Positions 1-9,118 of a stretch of 64,000 bases of DNA are shown in pieces; position 1 is the stretch's first letter; each line of letters starts with the position of its first letter. The stretch comes from Ascochyta rabiei. Taxonomy: Eukaryota > Ascomycota > Dothideomycetes > Pleosporales > Didymellaceae. Where the stretch lies: assembly GCF_004011695.2 (NCBI RefSeq), contig NC_082405.1, positions 1,364,001 to 1,428,000 on the forward strand, given 5' to 3'. The notes below the pieces were generated by a model. That model was not told where the DNA came from, ran no database searches, and saw only the letters and a program-made list of their open reading frames with translations. A program made the position numbers and the translations under genes.

Positions 1-2168
1 TGGAAAATTTGGTCGTTGGTGTGAAACTCTTCGTCTGCATCGCTAATTTTCCGTATCTTCTCTTGTGCTCTGACCGCAGCACTACGTTTTCCCAGAGAGA
101 TCGTAGCAATCTGAGATTTCCTGCAGTGATACTCCTGAATAGGCGTCTGAGGTTCCGATAGCTTTGACTTAGCCGAAGGCATTTGAGACAGCGTCATAGG
201 CATGCTTGACGCCACTGTCCTGAAGCCAAAACCATTTTTTCCCCTGCTCATAGGCGTGACGGATGACGCAGACGGTGGCGGGGGACCATTAGGTTTTGAA
301 GTTGCTGAAGCAGTGATCTTAGACCTCTTTGAATGGGAGTCAGGAAGAATGGATGGCTTGTTGCGATCCGTGAAAGGAGACCCTGAGCGACTGTACGTGA
401 ATTGCTCATAGTCATCCAGGTCGACCTCCTTCCTCTTCCTGCTCGGACCCAATGTTTCGGATGTACGAGACGCCACAGAAGTCCCGCGCTGATGTATCAG
501 GAGTTTGTCCGGCAATCTATTTGCTGACAATGTGGAGCCGGGGGATCGCGACGTCGAAGTGTAGATCTGCGCACTGTCGAGAGTTCTAGGAGTAGCAGCC
601 GCCGGTAATGGCTTTTTGAATGCTCTTAAGAGAGTCCCAGCTTCAGCGGCCTGACACGTAGTTGGTGCCGACGCGACTGATGGAGGTGGCGTTGGTGGAT
701 GCATCTTTTGCATATCGTTCGTGAATATTGAAGGGTTCGCAACGGTAGACGCCGACGAAGCCACGCCTATACTGTCATTACTTGAGACAGTCATACTCCG
801 CTGGTTCAGGATTGCTTTGATGTTTAAATAAGCTGTTATTGCGTCAATCTACATATTAAGACTGAAACATCTCACGTCTGCACTTACCCATAGGGACATC
901 TTCTATGTCCACGCCGTCATCACTGTCCTTTCTGGCGAACATATCGCTTGAGCTTGGTGCTATACTTTTCGTTCGCTCATCCTGCTTGTGATGATGCAGA
1001 GCCAGAAGATCCTTGTTGCCCGGAACTACGACCTGGTGGACTGTGAGATTGTTCATGTCTTGCACTACAACATTCGTAGGGGTGGTTTTATTCTTCCTGT
1101 CGAAAGAGCTGAGTGCATTCTCATGAGCTGGCTGTGGGGGTGCTTGTGCTTGGTGTTGCGACGAAACAGTGCACCGAGAAATGGGCGATGACAATGAATT
1201 GAGGGCGGTAGAATCGCGGCTCTGATCGCTGTGAGGAAGTCGCACGGGGGCGAGATTGGTGACCGGCCTATGGTTGCTAACTCGAGCATGGTGAGGAAGG
1301 CGTGGCTGACCCTGTGTTGATCGCCCAGCCTCGCCATTCTCACGCTTGATGTGCGGTGGCTTTGACATTGGCTTGTGGAGTCAGAATGGGAGGACTGGTG
1401 AGAGTGAGAGACAGGACTCACATGTTTCTTCTTTGAACTCTCACCAAAGAGCTGTACTGTGGCTGTCGGGATGCTGGGTAGAACGGGAGTAGACACTGCA
1501 GTGCTCTTCTGGACTGCGTCTCTCCTCACCTCAACGATCATATCGTCGTCGTCGTTTTCGTTATCAGAACATAAGTCGATTATCTCGTACTTGTTTGTTC
1601 GACCTGGCTGGCGCCGTAGGCTGGTAACGCTGGGCTTGTATTGTCCTGGCTTGAATAGCTGTCCTTTGGGCGAGACGGACGGAGCTTGCTCGTTTTTCTG
1701 TGGCTGGGCTTGAAGCGATTGGGGCAACAACTTCATCTGTTGTTTCACTAGTTGTTGAGGCGCTGCGGCAGACGGCGTTGCTTGGTCCTTTTGACGCTGA
1801 CTACCCTGGGCCGTGGACAACGCCGTTGACTGACCACTTGAATGTTGCTTCCTCTCAGGGCCTGGCATCGGTAACGGCTTCTGGCTTGTATAGGCTGGGG
1901 CAAGACTCATCTTGGAGGCAGTCGGTTGCGTTTTATATGCCACCGAGTGAGTTACAGATATGTCGCGACTGGAAATACTCGACGCAAGTCCATAAAGCTC
2001 TCTCTCTTGCTGCGAGTGTCTTTTGAGTAAGCTTTTATGCGCGGCTTCGACGTAGTCGTTGAGGTCTTTGTGGGCGGTTGCAACGCTGCGTGCGAAGGCG
2101 CCAACCTCTTCCTGATGCTTTTCTCGCATGGCGACCCACCGCGGGTCGATCGGTGGTGGCTGCGACAT
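1..2168 (-). CDS. Hypothetical low-complexity protein with SUMO-interaction-like motif, truncated at left window edge
   Basis: I do not recognise the family. My model has exons at 2168-1422, 1371-888 and 832 to beyond position 1. Two short introns separate them: 1372-1421 (GTGAGT...CAAG, 50 nt) and 833-887 (GTAAGT...ACAG, 55 nt). Both joins keep the frame, and the third exon is open to the window edge, giving at least 687 codons. The N-terminus (about residues 10-60) is charged and coiled-coil-like. The rest is Ser/Pro/Gln-rich and probably disordered. Around residues 193-208 a hydrophobic core (EIIDL) is followed by an acidic run, the layout of a SUMO-interaction motif. Basic KRK-type patches in exon 3 suggest a nuclear protein (inference). 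The continuous frame and good splice sites support a real gene; function is unknown. Confidence 0.65.
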
Positions 2169-2624
2169 CTTGTGAGTTGGGTAGAGAATAGTTGGGTAGA
2201 GATGTGAGTGGGGATGTTAGAGTTGCGATCAAAAGGGTTAGTGGGGGCGAGTAGCTAAGTAAAAGAGATTGTCAAGTTGGGGTGAAGGCAAAAATGAGGC
2301 TTACAGGACTGCAGGTGAAGGTACGGAGACAACAAGCTTCGCTATTCTCATGTGTGGGTGAGAGAGTAAGTCAGTATGGTGATACAAGTAGCGGCGACAG
2401 ACGATTTGAGCAAACGTGAGGACGCAGCCACCCTGCGGTTGTCAAACAAGCAAACAGCGATGCAGGCTGCAATTCGCACATGACAATGCAAAGTTAGAGT
2501 TCACACCGACGGAAACAAATGAAGGTGAATGTCAAATTGGGGATGTCTTTGATTCCAGAAAAGCGCCATAGCCGATGCAGACTGTAGAGAAACATGTAGT
2601 ATACACAAAACCATATCTCTCCGC
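2169..2624. other. Intergenic, no gene seen
   Basis: This stretch lies between the start of the left-edge gene and the stop codon of mL60. It would hold the former's promoter and the latter's 3' region. I see no coding frame or RNA in it. Confidence 0.5.
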
Positions 2625-3166
2625 TCAGAAACCAGGAGGGTTAAGTCTCTGGCTGACTCTTGTCCACTTTGGTACCTCTGCAGTTTGTTAGCATTTATTC
2701 GTCTCCCCAGCTTAGTCTCGTGCTGGTTCCACTACAGTGAACTGCTTCTCCGTGGTCCATTTCCCGGCCTATCTATCGCACACAAAACAAGAGCGACTCA
2801 CTGTGGATTCCCTTCCTGTATCTCTTCACTTTCCTGTCAAATACTGTGTATTTGTCCTTTGGCAGCATTTCCTGCTCAGTAGGCATCTCCATCTTCCACC
2901 TGTCGACCTTCTTCATGCTCAGTCCCGTCCTTGCCAGCGCATTGTCGAGTGTCGCAACAATGCCGTCAACGTTTCGTAGGCGCTCGCGCTGTCGGTACTT
3001 CTGGTGGCGGGACAGGCGCCAGGGGATTTTCCTTTGCAACAGTTAGTTTCTGTATCCTCGCCGCCAGCGCCTCAGAAATGGACAGGGCTCAATCCGGAGG
3101 GACGGGAGGTGCGTACCAGAGCAAGCCACCGGATAGCGGGTTTGTGAGACGGAAGGGGCCGAACAT
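2625..3166 (-). CDS. mrpl31: Mitochondrial large-subunit ribosomal protein mL60 (MRPL31)
   Basis: Structural protein of the fungal mitochondrial large ribosomal subunit. Three small exons were found by splicing: 3166-3117, 3031-2802 and 2677-2625, giving 110 residues, close to the family's usual length. Intron 1 (3032-3116) runs GTACGC to CAAAG with a CTAAC branch. Intron 2 (2678-2801) runs GTGAGT to TGCAG with a GCTAAC branch. The assembled protein reads through the family hallmarks: an N-terminal GGLLWKIPWRLS, a middle EMLPKDKYTVFD followed by a basic RYRKGIH, and the C-terminus KWTRVSQRLNPPGF. The last motif spans the second join, which strongly supports the model. It is divergent from TRAPPC2, with 237 bp between start codons that probably act as a shared promoter. 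Confidence 0.93.
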
Positions 3167-3403
3167 TGTGGATGCGCGTCTTCGTGATGCGGAGCAATGT
3201 GCAATGGAAGATGCGAAGGACTCCCGCGGACTTGCTTGGCGCGCATCCCTGTCTAGCGCGGCAGCGCATCGTGGAGCATCGGGACTATCATGAGCAGTGC
3301 ACAGCAATCATTCGAGCCAAACATCGTGCAACTTCACACGAACTGAACCGAAGGGCACGTCATCGCACTGCACACCTCTCGCCGCACTTGGACGTTACCC
3401 GCA

Positions 3404-3964
3404 ATGTCCTATACTTTCTCGATCCTCTCTCCCCTCGACGTCCCCCTCTTCACCCACGACTTCGGCACCTCCCGCTCAGGCGGCGACGGCGTCGCACGCT
3501 TCACCCCCTCTGAACGTGCCCTGGTTCCCTTCATCCTACACTCCGCACTCGATATTGTCGAAGAAGTACAATGGGGACCCTCGACGTCCTCCGGTAGTGC
3601 GCCCATGTACCTCAAGCACATCGACAAGTACCAGAACTGCTACATTTCGTGCTGGATCACAGGCGCAAACACCCGGTTTCTGCTGCTCACACGACCTCGC
3701 GACGAAAGTTTGGGGCTGACGGGGAGTGGCGGGGGTGCGAGGGGAAGCCTAGCGGGTGGGAGAGCGGCGTTGGGTGGTGGGCAGGGACTGTATAACCCCA
3801 CAAGCCCTGCGACAGAGGAGGCCGTGAAGAACTTCTTTGTGGATGTGTATGAGGCATGGATGAAGACTATCATGAATCCGTTCTTCCAGGTCGGGAACGG
3901 AGATGTGGTGAAGAGTCCAGTGTTCAGACAGAGGGTCGCAGCAGCAGCGAAGAAGTACTTGTGA
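3404..3964 (+). CDS. TRS20: TRAPP complex subunit TRAPPC2 / Trs20 (sedlin)
   Basis: Core longin-fold subunit of the TRAPP tethering complexes, which activate Rab GTPases in ER-Golgi and endosomal traffic. It is a single-exon 186-residue frame. The N-terminal MSYTFSILSPLDVPLF strand, the LVPFILHSALDIVEE segment, the YISCWITGANTRFLLL core and the C-terminal helix from NFFVDVYEAWMKTIMNPFF to KKYL all match sedlin. The protein is longer than the usual 140-150 residues because of a Gly/Ala/Ser-rich insertion around residues 103-130, where the loop before the C-terminal helices is expected. The start chosen is the first ATG of the frame and matches the family N-terminus. It faces away from mL60. 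Confidence 0.93.
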   Translation: MSYTFSILSPLDVPLFTHDFGTSRSGGDGVARFTPSERALVPFILHSALDIVEEVQWGPSTSSGSAPMYLKHIDKYQNCYISCWITGANTRFLLLTRPRDESLGLTGSGGGARGSLAGGRAALGGGQGLYNPTSPATEEAVKNFFVDVYEAWMKTIMNPFFQVGNGDVVKSPVFRQRVAAAAKKYL

Positions 3965-4698
3965 AACGGCTAAGAGACTTGAGAAATCAGCATCATGATA
4001 TGAGGTCTGTTTGGACCTGGGGAAGAACAAGCATACCTGGCAAGAGGCGACCTTTGAGAAGTGGGGGTTGGTGAAACCGAGGAGCTATGTCAACTCGAGA
4101 GCGTTGGGACGTGTCAACCAACCACATGCTCCTGACACGAACGCCTCCAAGACCTTGGAAGGATGAGCCAGCCTGTAACTCATGGAGATCTGGTGCTGAA
4201 ACCAGACTGCCAGGTCTCCAATGTTCATTGGCCTGCACTCGCGCGTCGAATAGCACCGAGACTTGCTCTCTTAGGATCGACGAAATGGCTGCCTCAGACT
4301 TTTTGCAGAGAAGAACAGAAGTAGAAGAAGATACCCATAGGCAATCCATGCCATTTGATTCATTGTTCTGTGTTGATAGAGAACTGTACAGTTGTGAGTA
4401 TGTCATAAAATACTTCTCACAAGACCCCACCATTAGCAAGAGCTCAAGCTGCATGAGATACTGACTATCAACTTCAGTCGGCTCCGGCACGAGTGCAAGA
4501 GAATGTGTTGACAATCTGTCTTGCAAGCAAAAAGGAGAAGGCCGTGGTTAGGGCTTGTCACACCATGACACTTCATGGATAGGTAGAAGATTGTGGAATG
4601 GTGCTGTGCTGGCTCCAGTCTCCATGTTGATTAGACAAAACAGCAAAAACATGCGCGAAGCCAAGGGCGCTTGTCACAGCCTAACTAGAGGCAAAAAG
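3965..4698. other. Intergenic, no supported gene
   Basis: This is the TRAPPC2 3' region up to the tRNA. Open frames exist on both strands (177 codons on minus at 3993-4526, 125 on plus at 4087-4464). They overlap each other, show no recognisable motif and start inside the presumed 3' UTR, so neither is called. Confidence 0.45.
4692..4696 (-). terminator. RNA polymerase III terminator of tRNA-Val
   Basis: On the minus strand a run of five T follows two bases after the discriminator base of the tRNA, the usual Pol III stop. Confidence 0.75.
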
Positions 4699-4783
4699 AT
4701 GATTCGACCCAGACTTGAACTGGAGACCTTCAGTGATCCAACGGAATGTTAGACTGACGTGATAACCAACTACACCATCGAAC
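4699..4783 (-). tRNA. tRNA-Val (AAC) with an 11-nt intron
   Basis: The minus strand folds as a cloverleaf. The acceptor arms GGTTCGA and TCGAATC pair with one G-T wobble and discriminator A. The D-arm holds the A-box TGGTGTAGTTGG, and the T-arm holds the B-box GTTCAAGTC. The anticodon stem is TCAGT/ACTGA with loop CTAACAC, anticodon AAC. An 11-nt intron (TTCCGTTGGAT) sits after position 37, the canonical intron site. The mature tRNA would be 74 nt before CCA addition. Confidence 0.93.
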
Positions 4784-5214
4784 CAGTTGTATTGTTTTAT
4801 GAGGTAACCTTCTTTTTATCTTAAATATCGTTATTTGCACTACTACCAGGCTTCCAGCAATATCTTGATCTTAGCTTTTCGCTTCGCCTTGGTGGCAGCA
4901 TGGTAGACGGCCTCGAGGAAAGGATAATGAACACTCTCCACTCGGGATGTGAAAATTTGTCTTTCCCCGAGCTGTGGCCGAAGGCGATGCCAACAACTTC
5001 ATATACCTCTTAGCGACGAAGGGAAACTTCAACCGAACGAATCATGGCGTGCCATACTCGAATAGATGAAACAATGATAAGCAGCTACATACTTTGGGGT
5101 GAACAGCCCGTGTATCGTTGCTATGACATGTCTTGAGTCGCCTCAGAGATCCTTGGTGTGATCTACCCCACCAACCTCACAGCTCACGCTCTGAACAGCA
5201 CCATCCAACCAACA
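4784..5214. other. Intergenic, no supported gene
   Basis: This lies between the tRNA and Ecm15. A short plus-strand open stretch at about 4970-5070 reads protein-like, ending ...FNRTNHGVPYSNR. It has no start or neighbouring exon I can join, so it could be a remnant or chance. Confidence 0.35.
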
Positions 5215-5608
5215 ATGGCGAGTCACGACTTGTCAGACATCAAGACGCCCCCGTCTTGCACGGCAGATTTCTGCCTCATCCCGCTGGGCACGCCGACGGC
5301 GAGTGTGTCCAAGGAGGTCGCGGAGGTGCAGAGGATCTTGAAGAGGAGCGGGCTGAGCTACTCGATGCATTCGGCAGGGACAACTCTTGGTATGTGCGAT
5401 GAAATGGAGTCGTTTGCGGTACTGACCATGTAAAGAGGGATCATGGGATGACTGCATGCGAGTTATTGGACAGTGCCATGCTCTGCTTCATCAGAACGGC
5501 GTTGTCAGGATCCAGAGTGACATCAGGATTGGCACGAGAACAGACAAGAAGCAAGGCTTCAAGGACAAGGTGGCTGCTGTAGAGAAGCTGTTGGAGGGCG
5601 ACAATTGA
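5215..5608 (+). CDS. ECM15: UPF0045 / thiamine-binding family protein (Ecm15-like)
   Basis: Small soluble protein of the MTH1187/YkoF-like fold. Members of the family bind thiamine; the yeast member is ECM15, whose exact role is unsettled. Two exons, 5215-5389 and 5436-5608, are joined across a 46-nt intron (GTATGT, branch TACTGAC, ending AAAG), giving 115 residues. The join restores the family signature SAGTT-LEGSWDD, with the Leu-Glu codons at the splice site. The family N-terminal strand CLIPLGT and C-terminal RIQSDIRIGTRTDK are both present. An upstream in-frame ATG at 5158 would add 19 residues, but the family starts close to MASHD, so 5215 was chosen. Confidence 0.92.
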
Positions 5609-6511
5609 GCCTTTGTGCATCTGTAGCATTGCGTTTGCTGTTAGACCCGAAACGCAAAGGCTATAGGTGCTCCTGCTATCACAACAAGACATCACGTCAA
5701 AAGTACAACCACAAACAACGCGCTATAATACTCCCCCGCATTAAGAACAGGCAATCTGTTGGCCCAAGTGACTCATTATCGATAGATTGCCGACCCCTTT
5801 CCCTCCATTGGCTACTTTTGGACTGATGTGCCTGAGATGCGGGGGTTGCTGGTTGAGCTGGCAGTCTTCTGGAAGGGTTCTGGGGCTCGGGGCGCTGAGG
5901 TAGCATGTTTCGACATGGATGCGCGTCACATGAAATTAAGGATGCTCGTCTGGTCGACAGGTGCGAGACAGGCTTGACGGGTCGCGCTTGCTCCCTCGAA
6001 TTATTGATAAACGGCAAAACGCCCCCTCTGCTTGCGTGGGCCTTTTACCACCTATCAATACTGTTTACTGGCAGCCTTTTGTTGTGTTTCACAAGCCAGC
6101 CGCGGTTCGTCCGAAGTTCAGCCCTGTGTTAGCGAGTGGTGCACGGTCAGTGCGCAAAAGTTGGTTCCCTGCGCGCTGAGCTCATAGATTCCGTTCCCTA
6201 AGGCTCCCGAACCTTCCCCATTCCCCATACCCGAGAAATTCCTGCTGCACGCTCACATCTCACTCCACCATCACCTGCACGGCCGACGAGCATCATCGCA
6301 GCACGTCGCTTATCATCCTTCTTCCAGGTGACGCATTTATCCACCCATACGCAGCCCCGGACCTGCCGTGTGCCCAGAACCCGTTCACGCGGCGACCAAG
6401 ACCAAAGGCATGCACGCGACACCTCAGCTGCCGCCCATCAACCCACACACCGGCCCCTCGCGTCGCTAGCAGCCTCAACGCTCCGCCCACACTTGAGCAC
6501 ACCCACCGGCC
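5609..6511. other. Intergenic, presumed Mdm34 promoter
   Basis: I see no convincing gene in these 900 bp. A 106-codon minus-strand frame at 5697-6017 lacks recognisable content. The last 300 bp are C-rich on the plus strand, as is common just upstream of fungal start codons, and probably include the Mdm34 promoter and leader. Confidence 0.45.
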
Positions 6512-8299
6512 ATGGCGTTCAACTTCAACTGGTCGCCACTCCTGGCGGACACCTCGCGCGCGCGAGACATGCTCACAACCGCGCTCAACAAGTCGCCGAA
6601 GCCGCCCATCATCGTTGACGACATCATCGTCACCGAACTCAACCTCGGATCGACACCACCCGAGCTAGAAATCTTAGAGATTGGCGACCTGGCGGAAGAT
6701 CGGTTTAGGGGCATCTTCAAAATGTCGTACACCGGTGATGCCTTTCTGACGCTGAAGACCAAGGTCCAGGTCAATCCGCTGAAGACGCACCTATCGACAA
6801 GGCCAGACTTCGCATCGCCACAACCGTTAGCAGCAGCATCTGGCCTGACAATACCGCTGTCCATCACGCTATCGAACTTTCGGTTATCAGGTTTCGTTAT
6901 TTTGGTCTTCTCCAAGCAGAAGGGCTTGACGCTGGTATTTAGGAACGACCCCCTGGAGTCACTCAAGGTGTCTTCGACGTTCGACTCGATACCCTTCGTC
7001 CGCGACTATCTGCAGAAGGAGATTGAGGGACAACTGCGGGTGCTATTTACGGAGGACCTGCCTGCCATCATCCACCGATTGTCCCTACGTTTGTGTTCGC
7101 CAGAGTTCCAGGAAATCGAGACCGAGGAAAGACTGGATAGCACAAAGGACAGCGCCACTGCAGTAGACCCTCTGGCAACACCCCCACAAGATGCTGTCGA
7201 TGCCTTCGGCAACCCTCTCGACGAGTCGCAGATTTCGGAAATAGCGCTCGATCCCGTTGGCGAGATCCATGCCTCCTTTTCGCAGAAGAACATCCTTCGC
7301 CTGGCTGCACTCTCGGAATCGCAACGTACTCTATCGCTCTTCACGCCTGGGATCCGAGACGCCGTCTTCCGTGCTTGGGCTGGACCTGATCGAGACGCCT
7401 CAGGTACTGCCATGCCAGCACTCACACGAGGCAGCCTGTCTAGGATCCAATCCACTTTCGGAAGCATGAGGTCAGGCGCATCTTCTGTCGCCTCTGGAAG
7501 CCAAGGCACGCACGATACCCACGACACGCACGACTCACGCCCGACTGTGTCTTCTACCTACTCCATGTCAGGTCTCACATTGGGCGCCGGACGATCACGA
7601 GCCGGCGGCATGCGAAAGCGCAAGAAGCGCGTTGTGGATCTTCGCAAGAAGCCAGACGGCGCCACTGGTGAGATGGCGTCAACCGACGCGCATAGCGAGA
7701 TGGCGAGTACTTATGCTTCCGAGACATCGAGCGTCATGCATGAGGAGAGGGAAGCTGGAGAAGTTGCCACACCACCCCGAAGCCCAGTCCACCCAGGCCT
7801 ACGACACGATGGTCCGCACGGTGTTCTAGACCATGGCGAACCAAGCAGACTTGTGGACAACACAGCATCCACCGAAACACTACTCCCTGCCGCAGCCCTT
7901 CTCTCCGAACCACCAAGGACAGCGAGATCGACATCGAAGCAGCGCGATGCCTACAATGACGAGACGATCAAGCCTCGCGCTTCCTCAAAGCGACCTCCGC
8001 TCTCACATAACCAGATCCTTCAGGCTCAGAAGTCTACATCACCCCTCCTACGCTCCTTGTCATTCGACAAGATCGCCCTCACATCACCACCAAACGAGAC
8101 TGAGAGCACCGGTGGCATACTCGAACAGGCATGGATGATGAAGATAGCACAAGAGATTGCGAGAAAGGTGCAACAAGAGAAAGACCGCGACGGCTCTTCT
8201 CGCGATAGGTCCCCCCTGGCTCGAAGCTCAAAAGCCCGCACAGGAGGCATCTGGGCTGCAGAGGACGAGCTCGAGGCACCCCCTGCCTACGTTGCTTAG
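6512..8299 (+). CDS. mdm34: Mitochondrial distribution and morphology protein 34 (Mdm34), ERMES subunit
   Basis: Outer-membrane component of the ERMES complex, which tethers mitochondria to the ER and moves phospholipids. It is an uninterrupted 595-residue frame. The N-terminus [10 protein letters not shown] and the SMP lipid-transfer domain (about residues 1-195, including [22 protein letters not shown], and the strand [18 protein letters not shown]) are typical of Mdm34. After a Ser/Thr-rich linker comes the conserved basic patch [13 protein letters not shown] at about residues 368-380. The C-terminal third is low-complexity and ends in PPAYVA. The start agrees with the family start. No intron is needed. 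Confidence 0.96.
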   Translation: MAFNFNWSPLLADTSRARDMLTTALNKSPKPPIIVDDIIVTELNLGSTPPELEILEIGDLAEDRFRGIFKMSYTGDAFLTLKTKVQVNPLKTHLSTRPDFASPQPLAAASGLTIPLSITLSNFRLSGFVILVFSKQKGLTLVFRNDPLESLKVSSTFDSIPFVRDYLQKEIEGQLRVLFTEDLPAIIHRLSLRLCSPEFQEIETEERLDSTKDSATAVDPLATPPQDAVDAFGNPLDESQISEIALDPVGEIHASFSQKNILRLAALSESQRTLSLFTPGIRDAVFRAWAGPDRDASGTAMPALTRGSLSRIQSTFGSMRSGASSVASGSQGTHDTHDTHDSRPTVSSTYSMSGLTLGAGRSRAGGMRKRKKRVVDLRKKPDGATGEMASTDAHSEMASTYASETSSVMHEEREAGEVATPPRSPVHPGLRHDGPHGVLDHGEPSRLVDNTASTETLLPAAALLSEPPRTARSTSKQRDAYNDETIKPRASSKRPPLSHNQILQAQKSTSPLLRSLSFDKIALTSPPNETESTGGILEQAWMMKIAQEIARKVQQEKDRDGSSRDRSPLARSSKARTGGIWAAEDELEAPPAYVA

Positions 8300-9118
8300 G
8301 ACATTGGGTCCAGCAACACCTAATGACTTATGCATGATGACGGCGTTCTAGAATTTGACTTGTTAATCTGTCCGTCGCTTTAGATTTACTTTGTCAACAA
8401 GCGCTCGCTTTTTCTGTTTAGTATTTCTCTTGCTTGGAACAAAAGTGCGGATCAGTGTATTGTAGAGCACCGTGTAAGAGTATTGGAAGAGAAGGCGGAT
8501 TTCTTTTGTGTGGACCGGTCTTGGGAGAGGGTGGGCAATTTGCCCTTTGTGTTGTACATGTTCAAGAAGAGAAAGGTCGGCCGGCAGGAAGTCTATTGAC
8601 TGAACTGGCAAGCGGTTTCCTAGCCATATATCCGAATCATTCATACATGGCTGAAGGAATGGATGCAGCACTGGCTGCTAGTAATACACAAACTCAGATC
8701 CGACCGTATAATCAACTTTCGGCTTTTTTTCATAATCCCTTGAACATCAAGACAGGGCTGCCATCGACGGTCTCAAAACGGTACAAGGCATGCATAAGAT
8801 CTGCAAGTGACGTTCGAGCTTCGCCTAGACTGGACGACCCCACAGTCGTGTCCCTGGAGCTAGGATTGCGAGATTTCGGGAACACCGCACCGCTAAGCAC
8901 CACGTTGTCACTTCAGCCCATCACATCTCCCCCTTCTGCAATTGAGATTTTGGTTCAATTGCAGTCTCTCTTCCTATTCCTTCCCTCGGCTCTCTATCTA
9001 TTTAGTTTGACGAGGTAAGTACAGCCGTGCCATAAAGCACGTCCCCACTCAAGTGTCGAGCTCTTGTGACCACGGTAGCTAACAGCTGCATGGATAGTGT
9101 CAAGCTCCATCCCCCATC
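8300..9118. other. Intergenic with possible 5'-UTR intron of the Tudor-SN gene
   Basis: No supported gene; a 194-codon plus frame at 8434-9018 has no recognisable domain and unlikely composition. A good donor (GTAAGT at 9015), a GCTAAC branch near 9078-9083 and a TAG at 9095-9097 fit an 83-nt intron in the leader of the next gene. This is inference without transcripts. Confidence 0.4.

Noticed and set aside
1065..1421. Extension of the left-edge gene's first exon as one long 367-codon frame
   Set aside because: A consensus donor at 1,421 and an acceptor at 1,372-1,374 restore a longer downstream frame; reading past the donor gives unrelated low-quality sequence.
3993..4526. 177-codon minus frame (and a 125-codon plus frame at 4,087-4,464)
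   Set aside because: They overlap each other in the TRAPPC2 3' region, with no recognisable motif; most likely chance.
8434..9018. 194-codon plus frame before Tudor-SN
   Set aside because: No domain, odd composition, ends at the putative leader intron; treated as leader/intergenic sequence.
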